A DNA stretch of 15,438 nucleotides from Candidatus Puniceispirillum sp. (GTDB lineage Bacteria; Pseudomonadota; Alphaproteobacteria; Puniceispirillales; Puniceispirillaceae): the NCBI GenBank assembly GCA_016780525.1, contig JADHLR010000024.1:1-15438 (forward strand), in the 5' to 3' direction. Position 1 is the stretch's first letter. Each line of letters begins with the position of its first letter. Shown here one piece after another: positions 14,327-15,438 of this stretch. The translations under genes and the position numbers were made by a program. Under the pieces are notes generated by a model. The model saw only the letters and a list, made by a program, of their open reading frames with translations. It had not been told where the DNA came from and ran no database searches.

Positions 14327-15438
14327 CTAGACCAGCACCATACCTTCTTCAGAAATTGGCTTTTCCGCCTGATCGGCAGGCCCCATCAACATTTCATTAT
14401 GCGCCGCCCCTGAGGGGATCATCGGAAAACAATTTTCTTCCTTGGCCACCCGGATATCGGCAATCACCGGCCCCGGTGTCGCCAGCATTTCGGTGATCAC
14501 ACCATCAAGGTCGCCAACTGTCTCTGCCATCAACCCGGTCATGCCAAAAGTGTCTGCAAGCTTGGTGAAATCTGGCAAAGATGCGCTGTAGGATTCCGAA
14601 TAACGGCCGCCATGAATCAATTCCTGCCATTGCCGCACCATCCCCATCCATTCATTGTTGATGATGAACATTTTTACCGGCAGGTTATATTGCGCCAGCG
14701 TTGACAGCTCTTGCATATTCATCATGAACGACGCCTCACCAGCGATGTCAATCACCAGCGCATCAGGGTGCGCGACCTGCACACCCATTGCCGATGGCAG
14801 ACCATATCCCATGGTGCCAAGGCCACCCGATGTCATCCAGCGGTTCGGCTGCTCAAATGCAAAATACTGCGCCGCCCACATTTGATGCTGGCCCACTTCG
14901 GTGGTGACATAAACATCATGTTTGCCGGTCATCTCGCACAGCCGTTTGATGGCATATTGCGGTTTGATGATGTCGCCGGACTGGTCAAACGCCAGACAAT
15001 CACGCTTCTGCCAGGATTTGATCATCCCCCACCATTTTTCAAGCGACGGCGCATGCGGGGCAAAAGACTGGCGCTTCATTTCTTCGATCATCATTTCCAG
15101 AATGATCGTTGCATCACCGATAATCGCCAGATCAACCGCCACATTTTTGTTCACTGACGAGATGTCAATGTCGCAATGAATTTTCGTCGATTTCGGTGAA
15201 AACCCACTGATCCGGCCGGTCACACGATCATCAAATCGCGCGCCAATATTGAGCATCACATCACAGCCATGCATCGCCATATTGGCCTCATAGGTGCCAT
15301 GCATACCCAGCATACCCAAGAAATTATCATGCGATGCGGGCAAAGCCCCCAACCCCATCAGGGTCAACGTTGTTGGCCAGCCTGTCATCTCAACAAGCTG
15401 TTGCAGCAAAGCTGATGCACGCGGCCCGGAATTAATGA
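14327..15438 (-). CDS. ilvB: Acetolactate synthase large (catalytic) subunit, 5' end outside window
   Basis: ThDP-dependent enzyme condensing pyruvate with pyruvate or 2-oxobutyrate, the first common step of branched-chain amino-acid synthesis. The frame is open through the window edge (the first whole codons encode INSGPRASALLQQLVEMTG), so about the C-terminal two thirds is present and the N-terminal domain lies outside. Visible are the FAD-binding central domain (LTLMGLGALPASH, FDDRVTGRI) and the ThDP domain (EVGQHQMWAAQYF, SGGLGTMGYGLPSAMG, then GEASFMMN, ending NNEWMGMVRQWQ). The ThDP-binding motif begins GE rather than the usual GD. Typical catalytic subunits are about 550-600 residues. 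A TTG at 15409 is an internal leucine codon, not a start. Confidence 0.96.
   Translation of the reverse strand, partial: INSGPRASALLQQLVEMTGWPTTLTLMGLGALPASHDNFLGMLGMHGTYEANMAMHGCDVMLNIGARFDDRVTGRISGFSPKSTKIHCDIDISSVNKNVAVDLAIIGDATIILEMMIEEMKRQSFAPHAPSLEKWWGMIKSWQKRDCLAFDQSGDIIKPQYAIKRLCEMTGKHDVYVTTEVGQHQMWAAQYFAFEQPNRWMTSGGLGTMGYGLPSAMGVQVAHPDALVIDIAGEASFMMNMQELSTLAQYNLPVKMFIINNEWMGMVRQWQELIHGGRYSESYSASLPDFTKLADTFGMTGLMAETVGDLDGVITEMLATPGPVIADIRVAKEENCFPMIPSGAAHNEMLMGPADQAEKPISEEGMVLV

Noticed and set aside
1..15438. tRNA, rRNA, CRISPR array or intact insertion sequence
   Set aside because: No cloverleaf, rRNA-like conserved stretch, regularly spaced repeat or transposase with terminal repeats was seen on either strand.

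Overview
The window reads as chromosomal DNA of an alphaproteobacterium. Supporting features are a short class I IlvC, an alphaproteobacterial-type AHAS large subunit, the unbroken mreB-mreC-mreD-mrdA-rodA order, and an SbmA/BacA-family protein. Moderate base composition and protein style would suit a marine lineage such as SAR116, but that is a guess from memory of the families and no search was run. Most of the window is core metabolism and cell-envelope biosynthesis. Only the first ~1 kb looks accessory.

Layout. (1) Positions 1-1015 are visibly more A+T-rich than the rest. They hold a probable gene remnant (+ strand, ends 128), a PrxQ/BCP-like peroxiredoxin (- strand) and a small orphan protein resembling the DNA-binding domain of large serine recombinases (- strand). 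This block lies directly downstream of glmS, a classic insertion site. (2) Positions 1016-5797 are an envelope-sugar cluster: glmS (-) diverges from glmU-hldE (+) across a 193-bp control region. That region carries a good promoter placed so that glmU mRNA would be leaderless, and a 13-bp inverted repeat with a repeated half-site on the glmS side. (3) At 5797/5798 hldE and an N-terminally short SbmA/BacA-like membrane protein converge with zero spacing, over a palindrome that could terminate both. (4) Positions 6909-12461 are the elongasome operon read on the - strand: mreB, mreC, mreD, mrdA (PBP2), rodA, with the last four genes linked by three ATGA overlaps. (5) Positions 12610-15438 are ilvB (5' end outside the window), ilvN and ilvC, also on the - strand, for branched-chain amino-acid synthesis.

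Together, GlmS makes glucosamine-6-phosphate. GlmU completes UDP-GlcNAc for peptidoglycan and lipid A, after GlmM (not in the window) isomerises the sugar phosphate. HldE makes the ADP-heptose precursor for LPS core. MreBCD, PBP2 and RodA polymerise and organise lateral-wall peptidoglycan. The SbmA-like protein belongs to a family that imports peptides across the inner membrane. The window therefore joins precursor supply to wall assembly, with an unrelated amino-acid operon upstream.

I did not find a convincing new multi-gene system. The items most worth following are the accessory pair downstream of glmS, the predicted leaderless glmU transcript with the operator-like repeats beside it, the overlapping-terminator arrangement at 5779-5800, and the short SbmA form.
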